Shown piece by piece: positions 1-8,728 of a stretch of DNA of 64,000 bases. The position numbers and the translations under genes were made by a program. Position 1 is the stretch's first letter. Every line of letters begins with the position of its first letter. The DNA comes from BOKV01 sp041397525 (GTDB lineage Bacteria; Pseudomonadota; Alphaproteobacteria; Rhizobiales; Rhizobiaceae), in NCBI GenBank assembly GCA_041397525.1, contig JAWKWL010000002.1, positions 310,001-374,000 of the forward strand. Direction: 5' to 3'. The notes beneath the pieces are model-generated. The model was not told where the DNA came from. It made no database searches and worked only from the letters and a program-made list of their open reading frames with translations.

Positions 1-1
1 C

Positions 2-1192
2 CAGCTTGGCGGCAATCTCGACATGCGCATCGCGCATGAACTGGGCGACATGCCGCTAGGGCCGGAGCGCACTGAAAGGGAAGAAGCGATCAAGGCTGAA
101 ATTGCTGAACTCAAAAAGGCCGCGATTGCCGCAGGCGGGCTCTACGTCATCGGTACCGAGCGCCATGAAAGCCGCCGCATCGACAATCAGCTTCGTGGCC
201 GCTCAGGCCGTCAGGGCGATCCCGGTCATTCGCATTTCTTCCTGTCACTGCAAGATGACCTGATGCGCATTTTCGGTTCCGAGCGCATGGACGGCATGTT
301 GCAGCGTCTTGGCCTCAAGGAAGACGAGGCAATCACCCACCCCTGGATAAACAAGGCGCTTGAAAAGGCACAGAAAAAGGTCGAAGCCCGCAACTTCGAC
401 ATCCGCAAGAACCTTCTGAAATTCGACGATGTCATGAACGACCAGCGCAAGGTCGTGTTCGAGCAGCGCATCGATCTCATGAAGGGGGATGATCTTTCCG
501 AAACGATATCCGACATGCGCAACCAGGTGATCGATGACCTGGTAACCAGGCACATTCCCGAGCGCGCTTATGCCGAGCAATGGGACGCGAAGGGTCTCAA
601 TGCCGGTGTCCAGTCCTTCCTCAATCTTGATCTGCCGATCGAAAACTGGGTGCAGGAAGAGGGCATTGACGAGGAGCATATCCGGGAACGCATCACTGAA
701 GCTGCTGAAAAGGCCGCACATGAGCGAACCGAACGCTTCGGCCCCGAGATCAGCCGCTATGTCGAGAAATCAATCCTGCTGCAGACGCTCGACCATCTGT
801 GGCGCGAGCATTTGGTCAATCTGGACCATTTGCGCTCGGTTGTCGGCTTCCGTGGCTATGCGCAGCGCGATCCGCTCAACGAATACAAGTCCGAGAGCTT
901 TGAACTGTTCCAGGCACTGCTGGCCAATCTGCGCCAGGCGGTGACCGCACAGATGATGCGCGTTGAAATCGTGCAGCAGGCGGCGCAGGAGCCCGAGCCC
1001 AAGCCGATCGAGATGCATGAGAACCACCCGGCGCTTGCCTCGTTTGATGCCGCAGATGGTTCAACAGATTTGGCAGCAGCGACGGCGGTTAACCCCGATG
1101 ACCCGGCCAGCTGGGGAAAGATCGGACGCAATGAAGCCTGTCCGTGCGGGTCAGGCCTCAAATACAAGCATTGCCACGGAAAATTCGCCTGA
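2..1192 (+). CDS. secA: Protein translocase ATPase SecA, C-terminal part (5' end outside window)
   Basis: SecA is the ATP-driven motor that pushes unfolded preproteins through SecYEG in the inner membrane. The frame is open from the first bases of the window, where it reads QLGGNLDMRI, the end of the second nucleotide-binding domain, so the gene begins upstream. The visible part continues with GTERHESRRIDNQLRGRSGR (motif VI region), then the helical scaffold and wing domains. It ends with the zinc-binding SEC-C tail, where CPCGSGLKYKHCHG supplies the three cysteines and histidine that bind Zn and SecB. About 397 residues of an expected ~900 are present. It converges on the small HhH gene, with only 3 bases between the stop codons. 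Identification is secure; only the 5' end is missing. Confidence 0.97.
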   Translation, partial: QLGGNLDMRIAHELGDMPLGPERTEREEAIKAEIAELKKAAIAAGGLYVIGTERHESRRIDNQLRGRSGRQGDPGHSHFFLSLQDDLMRIFGSERMDGMLQRLGLKEDEAITHPWINKALEKAQKKVEARNFDIRKNLLKFDDVMNDQRKVVFEQRIDLMKGDDLSETISDMRNQVIDDLVTRHIPERAYAEQWDAKGLNAGVQSFLNLDLPIENWVQEEGIDEEHIRERITEAAEKAAHERTERFGPEISRYVEKSILLQTLDHLWREHLVNLDHLRSVVGFRGYAQRDPLNEYKSESFELFQALLANLRQAVTAQMMRVEIVQQAAQEPEPKPIEMHENHPALASFDAADGSTDLAAATAVNPDDPASWGKIGRNEACPCGSGLKYKHCHGKFA

Positions 1193-1195
1193 TAC

Positions 1196-1432
1196 TCAAA
1201 GCGGCTTGTGGGCCTTGGCAAGGGCTACCAGATTGGCCAGTGCGGCTACCCCAAGCGCATTCATGCGTTTTGCGCCAAGCTCCATGTCGATCCGGAAGGC
1301 AAGGTCTTTCGGGTCGGCGTCCCTGACATCTTCAAGCCGCTCGATGCCGATCCTTTCCAGATAGGCCACCATCTTCGGCCCGATGGAATGCGCCATCAGC
1401 ATTTTCCGTTTTTCGCTTTCGCTGATTGCCAT
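1196..1432 (-). CDS. Small helix-hairpin-helix domain protein
   Basis: This 78-residue protein starts MAISESEKRK. It contains a helix-hairpin-helix-like stretch, SIGPKMVAYLERIGIERLED, at about residues 15-34, a fold that usually contacts DNA backbone non-specifically. It resembles the short proteins annotated as Cdd1/'pathogenicity locus' or HhH-domain proteins, whose function is not established. I chose the ATG at 1432 rather than an upstream start at 1456 because the longer version would overlap the preceding L,D-transpeptidase gene. From 1432 it begins 4 bases after that gene's stop, consistent with co-transcription. No enzymatic role can be read from the sequence. Confidence 0.7.
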   Translation of the reverse strand: MAISESEKRKMLMAHSIGPKMVAYLERIGIERLEDVRDADPKDLAFRIDMELGAKRMNALGVAALANLVALAKAHKPL

Positions 1433-1436
1433 CCGA

Positions 1437-2579
1437 TTACTGCTGGGCAGTATCACGCTTGAAAAGGCTGAAAAACGTCTTCTTCGGCTTTTCTGCAGTA
1501 GCGGTATTTTCCGCTGCTTGCGCCACTAGCGGGTTGGGCTGCGGGACAGGAATACCGCCTGCGGACGGCTCCGGAGGGTTGGAAGCTGTTTCACCCGCAT
1601 CCTTTGCAAGCGCCTCGCGCACTTCCCCGGTATCCGTGCTTTGAGCGGCTGGCGCATCCTGGTTCGAAACTTTTGCCACATCGGCAGCCTCGGGCTTCTT
1701 GCCCGCCCAGGCATCACGCACCGCCTGCTTCTTCAAGACTTCAGCAAATATCTTTTCGTCCTTCGCCTGTTTCTGTGAATAGGCCAGTGCCAGGCTGTTG
1801 GGAACCGTGGTTTCGGGGCAGGTGTCGCTCGCCTTGAATTTTGCCTTCTCATCCACCGGTATCCGGTTGAAGACATAGCGCTTGTCACAGACATCCACCT
1901 TCGGCGGAGCGTTGGTGATCTCGAAATGATCACTGCCTTCCTTGAGCATTTTCCAGAATTCGAAATTCGGGTCGTCCTTGTGCGCTGCGAGATTTTCTGC
2001 AGTCATCCTGAACGGGAACGCCTGGACCTGGAAACTCGTTTGCCCACCGTTGAACGAATCGCGGGCCAGCGAATAAATCTCTTCGATCCGCTCATCGGTC
2101 ATGGAATAGCAACCTGCCGACGAACACGCGCCATGCACCATCAGATGCGTGCCTGTCCGCCCATAGGCGCGATCATAGCTGTTGGGATAGCCGATATTGA
2201 ATGACAGGTGATAATCCGAATTGGGATTCATCTGGTATGGATTGATGGTATAGAAGCCTTCAGGGGCTTGCCGATCGCCTTCCTTGAATTTTGGCCCCAG
2301 CCTGCCCGACCACTTGCAGATCTCATAGCTCTCAAGCAGGTCAAAACGGCCATTGTCCTTGGCCTTCCACACTTCCAGAACATTTTCCTGCTTGAAGATG
2401 CGGACCATGATTGGCGATGACAGTGTCATGCCTTTTGACTTCATCTTCTTGACCAGGCGCTCGGGCACCGGCTTCTCGGCCTTGGGCAACAGGCTGCTGA
2501 TCCCGCCTTCCTGGCAGCCCGCAAGGGCAATCGAAATTGCCATCACGCCCGCAAGTGCAATAATTCTGCCTGAAGCCAT
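1437..2579 (-). CDS. L,D-transpeptidase (YkuD/YafK-type) lipoprotein
   Basis: A 380-residue cell-wall protein. The N-terminus from 2579 (MASGRIIALAG) is a lipoprotein signal ending in the lipobox LAGC at about residue 21, so it should be anchored in a membrane facing the periplasm. The YkuD catalytic signature follows at about residues 145-157, HGACSSAGCYSM, with the nucleophilic Cys in SAGC and the conserved His. The upstream region (RIFKQENVLEVWKAK, then APEGFYTINP) is the usual YafK-like N-terminal half of the domain. The C-terminal ~120 residues are rich in A, E and P and look disordered. Family members form or trim 3-3 peptidoglycan crosslinks or attach proteins to peptidoglycan; which of these applies here is unknown. 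A GTG/ATG start further upstream (2609) would put extra residues before the signal peptide. Confidence 0.85.
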   Translation of the reverse strand: MASGRIIALAGVMAISIALAGCQEGGISSLLPKAEKPVPERLVKKMKSKGMTLSSPIMVRIFKQENVLEVWKAKDNGRFDLLESYEICKWSGRLGPKFKEGDRQAPEGFYTINPYQMNPNSDYHLSFNIGYPNSYDRAYGRTGTHLMVHGACSSAGCYSMTDERIEEIYSLARDSFNGGQTSFQVQAFPFRMTAENLAAHKDDPNFEFWKMLKEGSDHFEITNAPPKVDVCDKRYVFNRIPVDEKAKFKASDTCPETTVPNSLALAYSQKQAKDEKIFAEVLKKQAVRDAWAGKKPEAADVAKVSNQDAPAAQSTDTGEVREALAKDAGETASNPPEPSAGGIPVPQPNPLVAQAAENTATAEKPKKTFFSLFKRDTAQQ

Positions 2580-2758
2580 GCCTGTCAAAACCAATGCGGG
2601 TGCGGTCAAGGCAATTGCCGAGCCTCACCCTCCAATCTCTGATATGCTTTTATCTTTCGTCGCACATGGTTGAAAACCCGTTACCGCTTACCGGCACAGA
2701 CACCACTTCTACGCGACACCTTTCCGCTTGCCCTGCGATAAGGGCGAAAATTCGACTG

Positions 2759-3715
2759 TCAGCCCAGATTGCGGCCGATGGCGAGGAATTTTTCCCGTCT
2801 CGACTTGCGCAATTCATCACCGCTGAGGCCGGAAAGATCGCTCAGGGCAGAGCGGATAGCCTCCGCCGCTTTTTCGATCACTGCCTGCGGATCACGATGT
2901 GCGCCGCCCACGGGTTCCTTCACGATGGTGTCCACCACACCAAGCTGGACAAGATCTTGCGCGGTAATCTTCATCGCCATCGCCACGTCCTTCGCCTTGG
3001 CGGAATCCCGCCAGAGGATCGACGCACCAGCTTCGGGCGAAATGACACTGTAGATTGCATGTTCCAGCATCAGGACGCGGTTCGCGGTGGCAATCGCAAT
3101 GGCGCCACCTGACCCGCCTTCACCAATCACCAGCGATACCAGCGGCACTTTCAGGTTGAGGCACTTCTCAATCGAACGTGCAATGGCTTCAGCCTGGCCA
3201 CGTTCCTCCGCGCCGACGCCAGGATAGGCTCCAGCCGTATCGACAAGCGTCAGAACCGGAATGCCGAAGCGGTCGGCGAGGTCCATGATCCGGACCGCCT
3301 TGCGATAGCCTTCCGGCCTCGCCATGCCAAAATTGTGCTTGAGGCGCGACTGGGTGTCAGAGCCCTTTTCCTGACCGATCACGGCAACCGGCTCCCCGTC
3401 AAAACGGCCAAAGCCCGCGATTACCGCCTCGTCCTCTGCAAAATATCTGTCGCCCGAAAGGGGGGTGAATTCGCTGATCAGTGCCTCGACGTAATGCTTG
3501 AAATGTGGCCGGTCAGGATGGCGGGCCACCTGTGTCTTGTGCCACGGCGTCAGCTTTGAATACAGGTCGCTGAGCGTGTCATTCGCCTTCTGCTCAAGCT
3601 TGCCGATCTCTCCCGAAAGATCAATTTCGCTGTCGTTTTGCGCCATGCTGCGCAACTCGTGTATCCGGCCTTCCAGATCGGCGACCGGTTTTTCAAACTC
3701 TAGATAGCTGCGCAT
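2759..3715 (-). CDS. accA: Acetyl-CoA carboxylase carboxyltransferase subunit alpha
   Basis: AccA pairs with AccD to transfer the carboxyl group from carboxybiotin to acetyl-CoA, giving malonyl-CoA for fatty-acid synthesis in the cytoplasm. The protein has 318 residues, the usual length, and starts MRSYLEFEKPVADLEGRI, the canonical AccA start. An upstream in-frame codon at 3739 would add eight atypical residues and is rejected. Crotonase-fold signatures are present: TLVDTAGAYPGVGAEERGQ in the middle and GEGGSGGAIAIATANRVLML for the oxyanion and acyl-CoA site. The gene lies alone on the minus strand, downstream of xerD with a ~150-base gap, an arrangement common in Rhizobiales. Confidence 0.96.
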   Translation of the reverse strand: MRSYLEFEKPVADLEGRIHELRSMAQNDSEIDLSGEIGKLEQKANDTLSDLYSKLTPWHKTQVARHPDRPHFKHYVEALISEFTPLSGDRYFAEDEAVIAGFGRFDGEPVAVIGQEKGSDTQSRLKHNFGMARPEGYRKAVRIMDLADRFGIPVLTLVDTAGAYPGVGAEERGQAEAIARSIEKCLNLKVPLVSLVIGEGGSGGAIAIATANRVLMLEHAIYSVISPEAGASILWRDSAKAKDVAMAMKITAQDLVQLGVVDTIVKEPVGGAHRDPQAVIEKAAEAIRSALSDLSGLSGDELRKSRREKFLAIGRNLG

Positions 3716-3869
3716 TGTTGAAATCTGCTCGTGAACCAAATCCGTCGGGCCTCGAATGGGGCCCTGTTATGTGGCGGCACACTGGCTTTTGACGCCTTCA
3801 ATGTCAATATTGTGGCAGCACTTGCGCCGGTGCAGCAGCGGTTGTGGTAAATTGCCGGGCCTGCCGCCC

Positions 3870-4811
3870 TCACTCACCCGATCTTGCCAAGGGATGTTTT
3901 TCCTCGACCAGCTCGCGCAATCGCTCGTCAAGAACATGGGTGTAGATCTGGGTGGTGGAGATGTCGGAATGCCCGAGCAATTGTTGTACAATTCGCAGAT
4001 CAGCCCCGTTCTGCAACAGATGACTGGCAAAGGCGTGGCGCAGCACATGCGGTGAAACCAGCGCGGGAGCAATACCGGCTCGTGCGGCCAGCGCCTTGAG
4101 ATCGCGGGCAAAAACCTGCCGTGCCACAAACCCGTCCGGTGTATTGGCGGGAAACAGGAAAGGTGACTGGCGCTCGCCAAGGGCAAGCCCGCGGTGCTCG
4201 ATCCACGCTGTGGTGGCAGCTTTCGCCCTTGTTGAAAGCGGGACGATCCGGTCCTTGTTGCCCTTGCCACGAACCGTCAGAAAACGCTGGTCGCTGCGCG
4301 CCGCCGTCAGGGGCAGGCTCACCAGCTCGCTGACACGCAGCCCGGTGGCATACAGCATCTCAAGCAGTGCGAGCATTCGCGATGCGGAGGCAGCCGCACG
4401 TGCCGATGGCGCATGTGCGAGCTCGTCTTCGGCAAGGTTGATCAGCGCATCAACCTGCGCAATGCTCATCACCTTGGGCAAGGTGCGCGATGTTTTCGGG
4501 CTGGAGAGCCTGGCCGTCGGATCATCCCCGCGCAGGCCTTCAGAAAACAGGAACCTGTGGAATTGCCGGATTGCGGACAGGTGCCGCGCCTGGCTCGAGG
4601 CCGCCATGCCATCGGCTGCCAGCGATTCCAGATGTGCCCGGATCAAGGCGGTGTCCGCATCCGAAAGGTTCGACCTTGCAGCCTTGCAATGGGCAGCATA
4701 GGCGCTGAGATCACGACGATAGGATTGAAGTGTATTGACCGCGGCTCCGCGCTCGGCGCTGAGCATCTCGAGAAAGGATTCAACTAGGTGAAGATCACGC
4801 AAGGAATTCAC
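3870..4811 (-). CDS. xerD: Tyrosine recombinase XerD (chromosome dimer resolution)
   Basis: This 313-residue recombinase should act with XerC at the dif site near the terminus to resolve chromosome dimers before division. The N-terminal SAM-like core-binding domain (about 1-95) is followed by the catalytic domain with the expected pentad: Arg in ATGLRVSELVSL, Lys in GKGNKDRIVPL, HxxR in HVLRHAFASH, His in LLGHSDISTTQIYTH, and the nucleophilic Tyr in that last segment. The first codon is GTG (4811). The neighbours accA and aroK mark this as the housekeeping XerD of Rhizobiales rather than a phage or island integrase. XerC could be confused with it on domain content alone. Confidence 0.9.
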   Translation of the reverse strand: MNSLRDLHLVESFLEMLSAERGAAVNTLQSYRRDLSAYAAHCKAARSNLSDADTALIRAHLESLAADGMAASSQARHLSAIRQFHRFLFSEGLRGDDPTARLSSPKTSRTLPKVMSIAQVDALINLAEDELAHAPSARAAASASRMLALLEMLYATGLRVSELVSLPLTAARSDQRFLTVRGKGNKDRIVPLSTRAKAATTAWIEHRGLALGERQSPFLFPANTPDGFVARQVFARDLKALAARAGIAPALVSPHVLRHAFASHLLQNGADLRIVQQLLGHSDISTTQIYTHVLDERLRELVEEKHPLARSGE

Positions 4812-4844
4812 TCCAGCCGGGAATGATCCTGCAACCCGGCAATG

Positions 4845-4994
4845 CTATTGCTGAAGGTCGAGCTTGTCGTTGGGAATGCGCACCGTGAGTTCACGCGGAT
4901 TGGGCTCGACGAATATCGCCAGGGCAAACATTGCACCATAGACAATCCCCGCCAGCACAGCGCAAAATACGATGAACCTTATGAGACTGGGCAT
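4845..4994 (-). CDS. Conserved small single-pass membrane protein (49 aa)
   Basis: An open frame of 49 codons reads MPSLIRFIVFCAVLAGIVYG at its start and continues as one hydrophobic helix to about residue 29. A short polar tail with PNPRELTVRIP then ends in DLQQ. The layout (two residues, one basic residue, then a ~20-residue helix) suggests a bitopic inner-membrane microprotein with its tail on the periplasmic side. It sits 33 bases upstream of xerD on the same strand and divergent from aroK. I recall a similar small hypothetical protein at this place in other Rhizobiales, but cannot confirm it here. Its function is unknown. Codon use looks like that of its neighbours, which supports a real gene. 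Confidence 0.72.
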   Translation of the reverse strand: MPSLIRFIVFCAVLAGIVYGAMFALAIFVEPNPRELTVRIPNDKLDLQQ

Positions 4995-5268
4995 GAAAAG
5001 TCTTTCGGTTTCTGGGTGCGTTGAATTCCTTTATGGAAAAACTTGATGGCAATGGCAAGTTTCAATGGGACATTCCGGTTAACACCATCATGGTTGGTCA
5101 TCCATCTCGCCCCTTGACGTTGGCAGCGCAATGGTATGCAACGCCCGGCAATTCGCAACCGCAATTTCCCTTGCCCATGAAGTGTGCCAAACATCGGATT
5201 CCCAAACATCGGTTCTTTTGTCGTGGAACGTTATGGCTCACGGCTTGGACAACAACAGGACCCCTTGC

Positions 5269-5865
5269 ATGAGAAGGACAAAGCGACTGAATGCAATTCG
5301 GACCGGTCTCGGCAACCGGGTGGTTGTCTTTGTCGGCATGATGGGGTGCGGCAAGTCCGCAATCGGGCGAATGCTGGCTTCGGAACTCAACCTGCCCTAC
5401 CATGATTCGGATGCTGAAATCGTGACAGCGGCAGGCATGCCGATCTCTGAAATATTTTCGCGTTTCGGCGAGGATTATTTCCGCAAGGGCGAACAGCGCG
5501 TGATTTCGCGCCTGCTCTCCGAGGGGCCGGGGGTTCTTTCCCTGGGTGGCGGAGCCTTTCTTGCCCCCAATACCCGCGAGGAAATCGCCAATTCAGGCAT
5601 TTCGGTCTGGCTCAAGGCTGATCTTGACCTGCTGATGGCCCGGGTCATGCGCCGCCCCGGCACCAGGCCATTGCTGCAGACCGCCGATCCCCGCGCCACG
5701 CTGGTCGAACTGATGGAAAAGCGCACGCCGGTTTATGCGATGGCCGACATTCATGTCGAATCTTCCAGGCTTTCGAAAAAACTCACCAATGACAATGTCT
5801 TGCGAGCGTTGGACGGCTGGATGGCGGCGCATCCGCAAAACGCGCAGGAAGGACCCGATCAATGA
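5269..5865 (+). CDS. aroK: Shikimate kinase
   Basis: AroK phosphorylates shikimate at the 3-hydroxyl with ATP, a step towards chorismate and the aromatic amino acids. The P-loop is GMMGCGKSAIGRML, here with Cys where many homologues have Ala or Ser. The shikimate-binding Asp lies in YHDSDAEIV, Arg in FRKGEQRVI, and the GGGAF loop in LSLGGGAFLA. The ATG at 5269 follows an AGGA eight bases upstream and gives 198 residues, the usual size; ATGs at 5233 and 5131 would add unconserved sequence. The stop overlaps the aroB start by four bases (ATGA), so the two genes are translationally coupled. Confidence 0.93.
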   Translation: MRRTKRLNAIRTGLGNRVVVFVGMMGCGKSAIGRMLASELNLPYHDSDAEIVTAAGMPISEIFSRFGEDYFRKGEQRVISRLLSEGPGVLSLGGGAFLAPNTREEIANSGISVWLKADLDLLMARVMRRPGTRPLLQTADPRATLVELMEKRTPVYAMADIHVESSRLSKKLTNDNVLRALDGWMAAHPQNAQEGPDQ

Positions 5866-6971
5866 CGATAGACGTCAAAGTCGAACTAGGTTCGCGCAGC
5901 TACCCCATCCATATCGGCGACGGCCTGCTTGAAACCGCGGGCGAGCGCATCGCTTCCCTCGCACCAGGGGCACGTTGCGCCATTGTTACAGACTCGAATG
6001 TGGATCAGGCCCATGGCCAGTCCCTGCGCAATTCGCTTTCGCGTGCCGGCATTGAACACTCAATGATTGTAGTTCCGCCGGGCGAAGCAACAAAATCCTT
6101 TGCCATGCTGCAAAAGGTCGTGGAGGCAATCCTGGACGCCCGGTTGGAACGGCGCGACCTGGTCATCGCCTTTGGCGGTGGCGTCGTCGGTGACCTCACC
6201 GGCTTTGCCGCCGCAATTGTCAGGCGTGGCATGGACTTCGTGCAGATACCCACCAGCCTGCTCGCCCAGGTCGATTCTTCCGTTGGCGGCAAGACGGGCA
6301 TCAACGCGCCGCAGGGCAAGAACCTTGTCGGCGCCTTTCACCAGCCGGTCATGGTGATTGCAGACACGCAATTGCTCAGGACCCTGTCACCTCGGGAATT
6401 CCGGGCTGGTTACGCCGAAGTTGCCAAATACGGCCTGATCAACAAGCCGGACTTCTTCGACTGGCTCGAAGCAAACCGCGATGGAATTTTTGGCTTCGGC
6501 ACCGAACTCGCCGAGGCAGTGGCGGTCAGTTGCCGTGCAAAGGCTGAAGTGGTCGCGGCAGACGAGACCGAAACCGGCATGCGCGCCTTGCTCAATCTGG
6601 GACACACCTTCGGGCACGCGCTGGAAGGGGCCACAAACTATGACAGCAACAGGCTCGTGCATGGTGAGGGGGTAGCGATCGGCATGACACTCGCCCACGA
6701 ATTTTCCAACCACATGAACCTGTGTGATGCCGACAGCGTCATCCGGGTACGCGAGCATTTGCGCGGGGTTGGCCTTCCTGTCACCATCGGCGAAATTCCC
6801 GGCGAAGCGCTTGACGCATCCACGCTGATGAAATTCATCGGCCAGGACAAGAAGGTCAGCCGCGGTCGCCTGACCTTCATCCTTACAAAAGGCCTTGGCC
6901 GGTCCTATATTGCCGATGACGTATCACCTGAAAAAGTCAGGTCCTTTCTCGAGGAAAAAACACTGAAATGA
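5862..6971 (+). CDS. aroB: 3-dehydroquinate synthase
   Basis: AroB converts DAHP to 3-dehydroquinate using NAD and a divalent metal, the second step of the shikimate pathway. The 369-residue protein shows the NAD-binding FGGGVVGDLTGFAAA stretch, the substrate-binding PTSLLAQVDSSVGGKTGIN segment, and metal ligands in LNLGHTFGHALE and HGEGVAIGM. It overlaps aroK by 4 bases at the start and the CNNM/CorC gene by 4 bases at its end, forming a tight aroK-aroB-corC operon. Nothing about its length or key residues is unusual. Confidence 0.96.
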   Translation: MTIDVKVELGSRSYPIHIGDGLLETAGERIASLAPGARCAIVTDSNVDQAHGQSLRNSLSRAGIEHSMIVVPPGEATKSFAMLQKVVEAILDARLERRDLVIAFGGGVVGDLTGFAAAIVRRGMDFVQIPTSLLAQVDSSVGGKTGINAPQGKNLVGAFHQPVMVIADTQLLRTLSPREFRAGYAEVAKYGLINKPDFFDWLEANRDGIFGFGTELAEAVAVSCRAKAEVVAADETETGMRALLNLGHTFGHALEGATNYDSNRLVHGEGVAIGMTLAHEFSNHMNLCDADSVIRVREHLRGVGLPVTIGEIPGEALDASTLMKFIGQDKKVSRGRLTFILTKGLGRSYIADDVSPEKVRSFLEEKTLK

Positions 6972-8242
6972 ACGCGGAATACTGGATACTGCTTGCCATC
7001 ATTGCATTCCTGATCGTGCTTTCGGCATTCTTTTCCGGCTCCGAAACCGCACTGACTGCAGCCTCGCGCGCCAGGATGCATTCGCTCGAAAAGAATGGAG
7101 ACAAGCGCGCCGGGCTCGTCAATCGCCTGATTGCGCGACGCGACCGGTTGATCGGCGCATTGCTGATCGGCAACAATCTCGTCAACATTCTCGCATCATC
7201 GCTTGCGACAAGCGTGTTCCTCAAGATGTTCGGCGAATCCGGCATCGTCTATGCAACAGTCTCCATGACCGTGATCGTCGTCATCTTTGCCGAGGTCATG
7301 CCCAAGTCCTGGGCCATTTCAGCAGCCGACAAGGTGGCGCTGATGGTTGCTGGCCCTGTCAACATTGTTGTGAGCCTGCTTTCACCCTTTGCCTGGATCG
7401 TGACCCGCCTGGTCAGGGAGTTCCTGCGCTTGTTCGGGGTGCGGCTGGATGCCCGCCAGTCCATGCTTTCTGCGCATGACGAAATACGCGGTGCGGTCGA
7501 AGTCCTTCACCGCGACGGCTCCGTGTTCAAGGATGACCGCTACCGGCTAGGCGGCATTCTCGACCTGCATGAACTCGATGTCTCCGACATCATGATCCAC
7601 CGCACCAAGATGGTGTCGATCAATTGTGAGGACGGCCCGGACCAGATCGTTCGCCAGATCCTGGAAAGCCCCTATACCCGCATTCCGGTCTGGAAGGGTG
7701 AATCGGAAAATATCGTCGGAATTGTGCACGCAAAGGATGTTCTGCGTTACATGGGGGCCAATGAGGACCTCAGCCGCTTCGACATCATGAAGATTGCTGC
7801 CAAACCGTGGTTCGTCCCCGAAAGCACCACCGTCAAGGACCAGCTTAACGCCTTTCTGCGGCGCAAGGCACATATCGCGCTCGTCGTGGACGAATATGGC
7901 GAGGTGAAGGGTCTGGTTACGCTCGAGGACATTCTCGAGGAAATTGTCGGTGAAATTGCCGATGAACATGACATAGAAGTCCGCGGCGTTCAGACGCAGT
8001 CGGACGGATCAGTGATCGTCGACGGGGCGGTGCCGATCCGCGATCTCAACCGGGCGCTTGACTGGGAATTGCCGGACGATGAGGCAACCACGGTTGCAGG
8101 CCTCGTCATACATGCTGCCCAGATGATTCCCGAGGAGAAGCAGGCCTTCACCTTCTACGGCAAGCGCTTTGTTGTCATGAAGCGGGAGAAGAACCGCATC
8201 ACCCAGTTGCGTATCCGCAACCTGGGTTCAGTTGCCGCATGA
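6968..8242 (+). CDS. CNNM/HlyC-CorC family membrane protein (DUF21, CBS pair, CorC_HlyC)
   Basis: A 424-residue inner-membrane protein of the CorC/CorB family, linked to Mg2+ efflux or divalent-cation homeostasis. The N-terminal DUF21 region (about 1-190) has four hydrophobic segments and the SAFFSGSETALTAASRARM signature. Two CBS domains follow (about 210-330: ...IMIHRTKMVSI... and ...ALVVDEYGEVKGLVTLEDIL), then a C-terminal CorC_HlyC domain. CBS pairs in this family bind ATP-Mg. The gene overlaps aroB by 4 bases, an arrangement common in Rhizobiales though no metabolic link to shikimate synthesis is known. Substrate specificity cannot be read from sequence. Confidence 0.9.
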   Translation: MNAEYWILLAIIAFLIVLSAFFSGSETALTAASRARMHSLEKNGDKRAGLVNRLIARRDRLIGALLIGNNLVNILASSLATSVFLKMFGESGIVYATVSMTVIVVIFAEVMPKSWAISAADKVALMVAGPVNIVVSLLSPFAWIVTRLVREFLRLFGVRLDARQSMLSAHDEIRGAVEVLHRDGSVFKDDRYRLGGILDLHELDVSDIMIHRTKMVSINCEDGPDQIVRQILESPYTRIPVWKGESENIVGIVHAKDVLRYMGANEDLSRFDIMKIAAKPWFVPESTTVKDQLNAFLRRKAHIALVVDEYGEVKGLVTLEDILEEIVGEIADEHDIEVRGVQTQSDGSVIVDGAVPIRDLNRALDWELPDDEATTVAGLVIHAAQMIPEEKQAFTFYGKRFVVMKREKNRITQLRIRNLGSVAA

Positions 8243-8252
8243 CCTTAACGAT

Positions 8253-8269
8253 CCGCCACCGCCTGGCGG
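8253..8269. terminator. GC-rich hairpin between convergent genes (possible weak bidirectional terminator)
   Basis: CCGCCA and TGGCGG form a perfect 6-bp stem around a 5-base loop in the 27-base gap between the convergent CorC-family and bolA stop codons. There is no clear U-run on either side, so factor-independent termination is only a possibility. Confidence 0.3.
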
Positions 8270-8551
8270 CTATCTGACTGAGCCGTCTCCCGGCGCTCCA
8301 GCCTCGATCGCAAGAGCATGCAGTCCTGCGGCAATCTCCGTCTCGGCCAGCGCGTTGATCGAGCGGTGGCGTTGCAGACGGCTCATGCCGCGAAAGGCCT
8401 CGGCAACGATCCTGATTCGCAGATGCGTCTCGCCCGAGCCATCAAATTTTTCCTGATGCCCGGCATGCAGGTGGCTTTCATTGATGACCTCAAGTCGCTC
8501 CGGATTGAACGCATCCTGCAATTTCTTCGTCAACGACTGTGAAAATGCCAT
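8270..8551 (-). CDS. bolA: BolA family protein
   Basis: A 93-residue protein with the BolA/IbaG fold. The helix-turn-helix-like core runs through SQSLTKKLQDAFNPERLEVI, then the HxGH-type segment ESHLHAGHQ and the conserved FRGMSRLQRHRSINA, whose histidines are the usual [2Fe-2S] ligands shared with a monothiol glutaredoxin. BolA proteins modulate Fe-S trafficking and cell morphology or stress genes. The gene is divergent from the J-domain protein; the 177-base region between them should carry both promoters. Length and motifs are normal for the family. Confidence 0.92.
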   Translation of the reverse strand: MAFSQSLTKKLQDAFNPERLEVINESHLHAGHQEKFDGSGETHLRIRIVAEAFRGMSRLQRHRSINALAETEIAAGLHALAIEAGAPGDGSVR

Positions 8552-8728
8552 GTTTCACCCCTGTTAAAGATTTTTGGGGCAAACCAGCCCGACAGACCCC
8601 GAAAATCGAACCACCTGCCCTTCGCAAGCATGAAGGTGATTTGCCTTGTCCCCAACCCGCCCTTTTGCGGAGGAGGCGATGAAATGTCAATTCTTGTTCG
8701 GCATCGCCGGAAGGACCATAATCCCCGC

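Noticed and set aside
3870..4811. Tyrosine recombinase as sign of a mobile island
   Set aside because: Its neighbours (accA, aroKB) and length identify the housekeeping XerD; no attachment repeats were seen.
5021..5272. 83-codon plus-strand frame before aroK
   Set aside because: It has no ribosome-binding site or conserved-looking segment, and the region behaves as promoter DNA.
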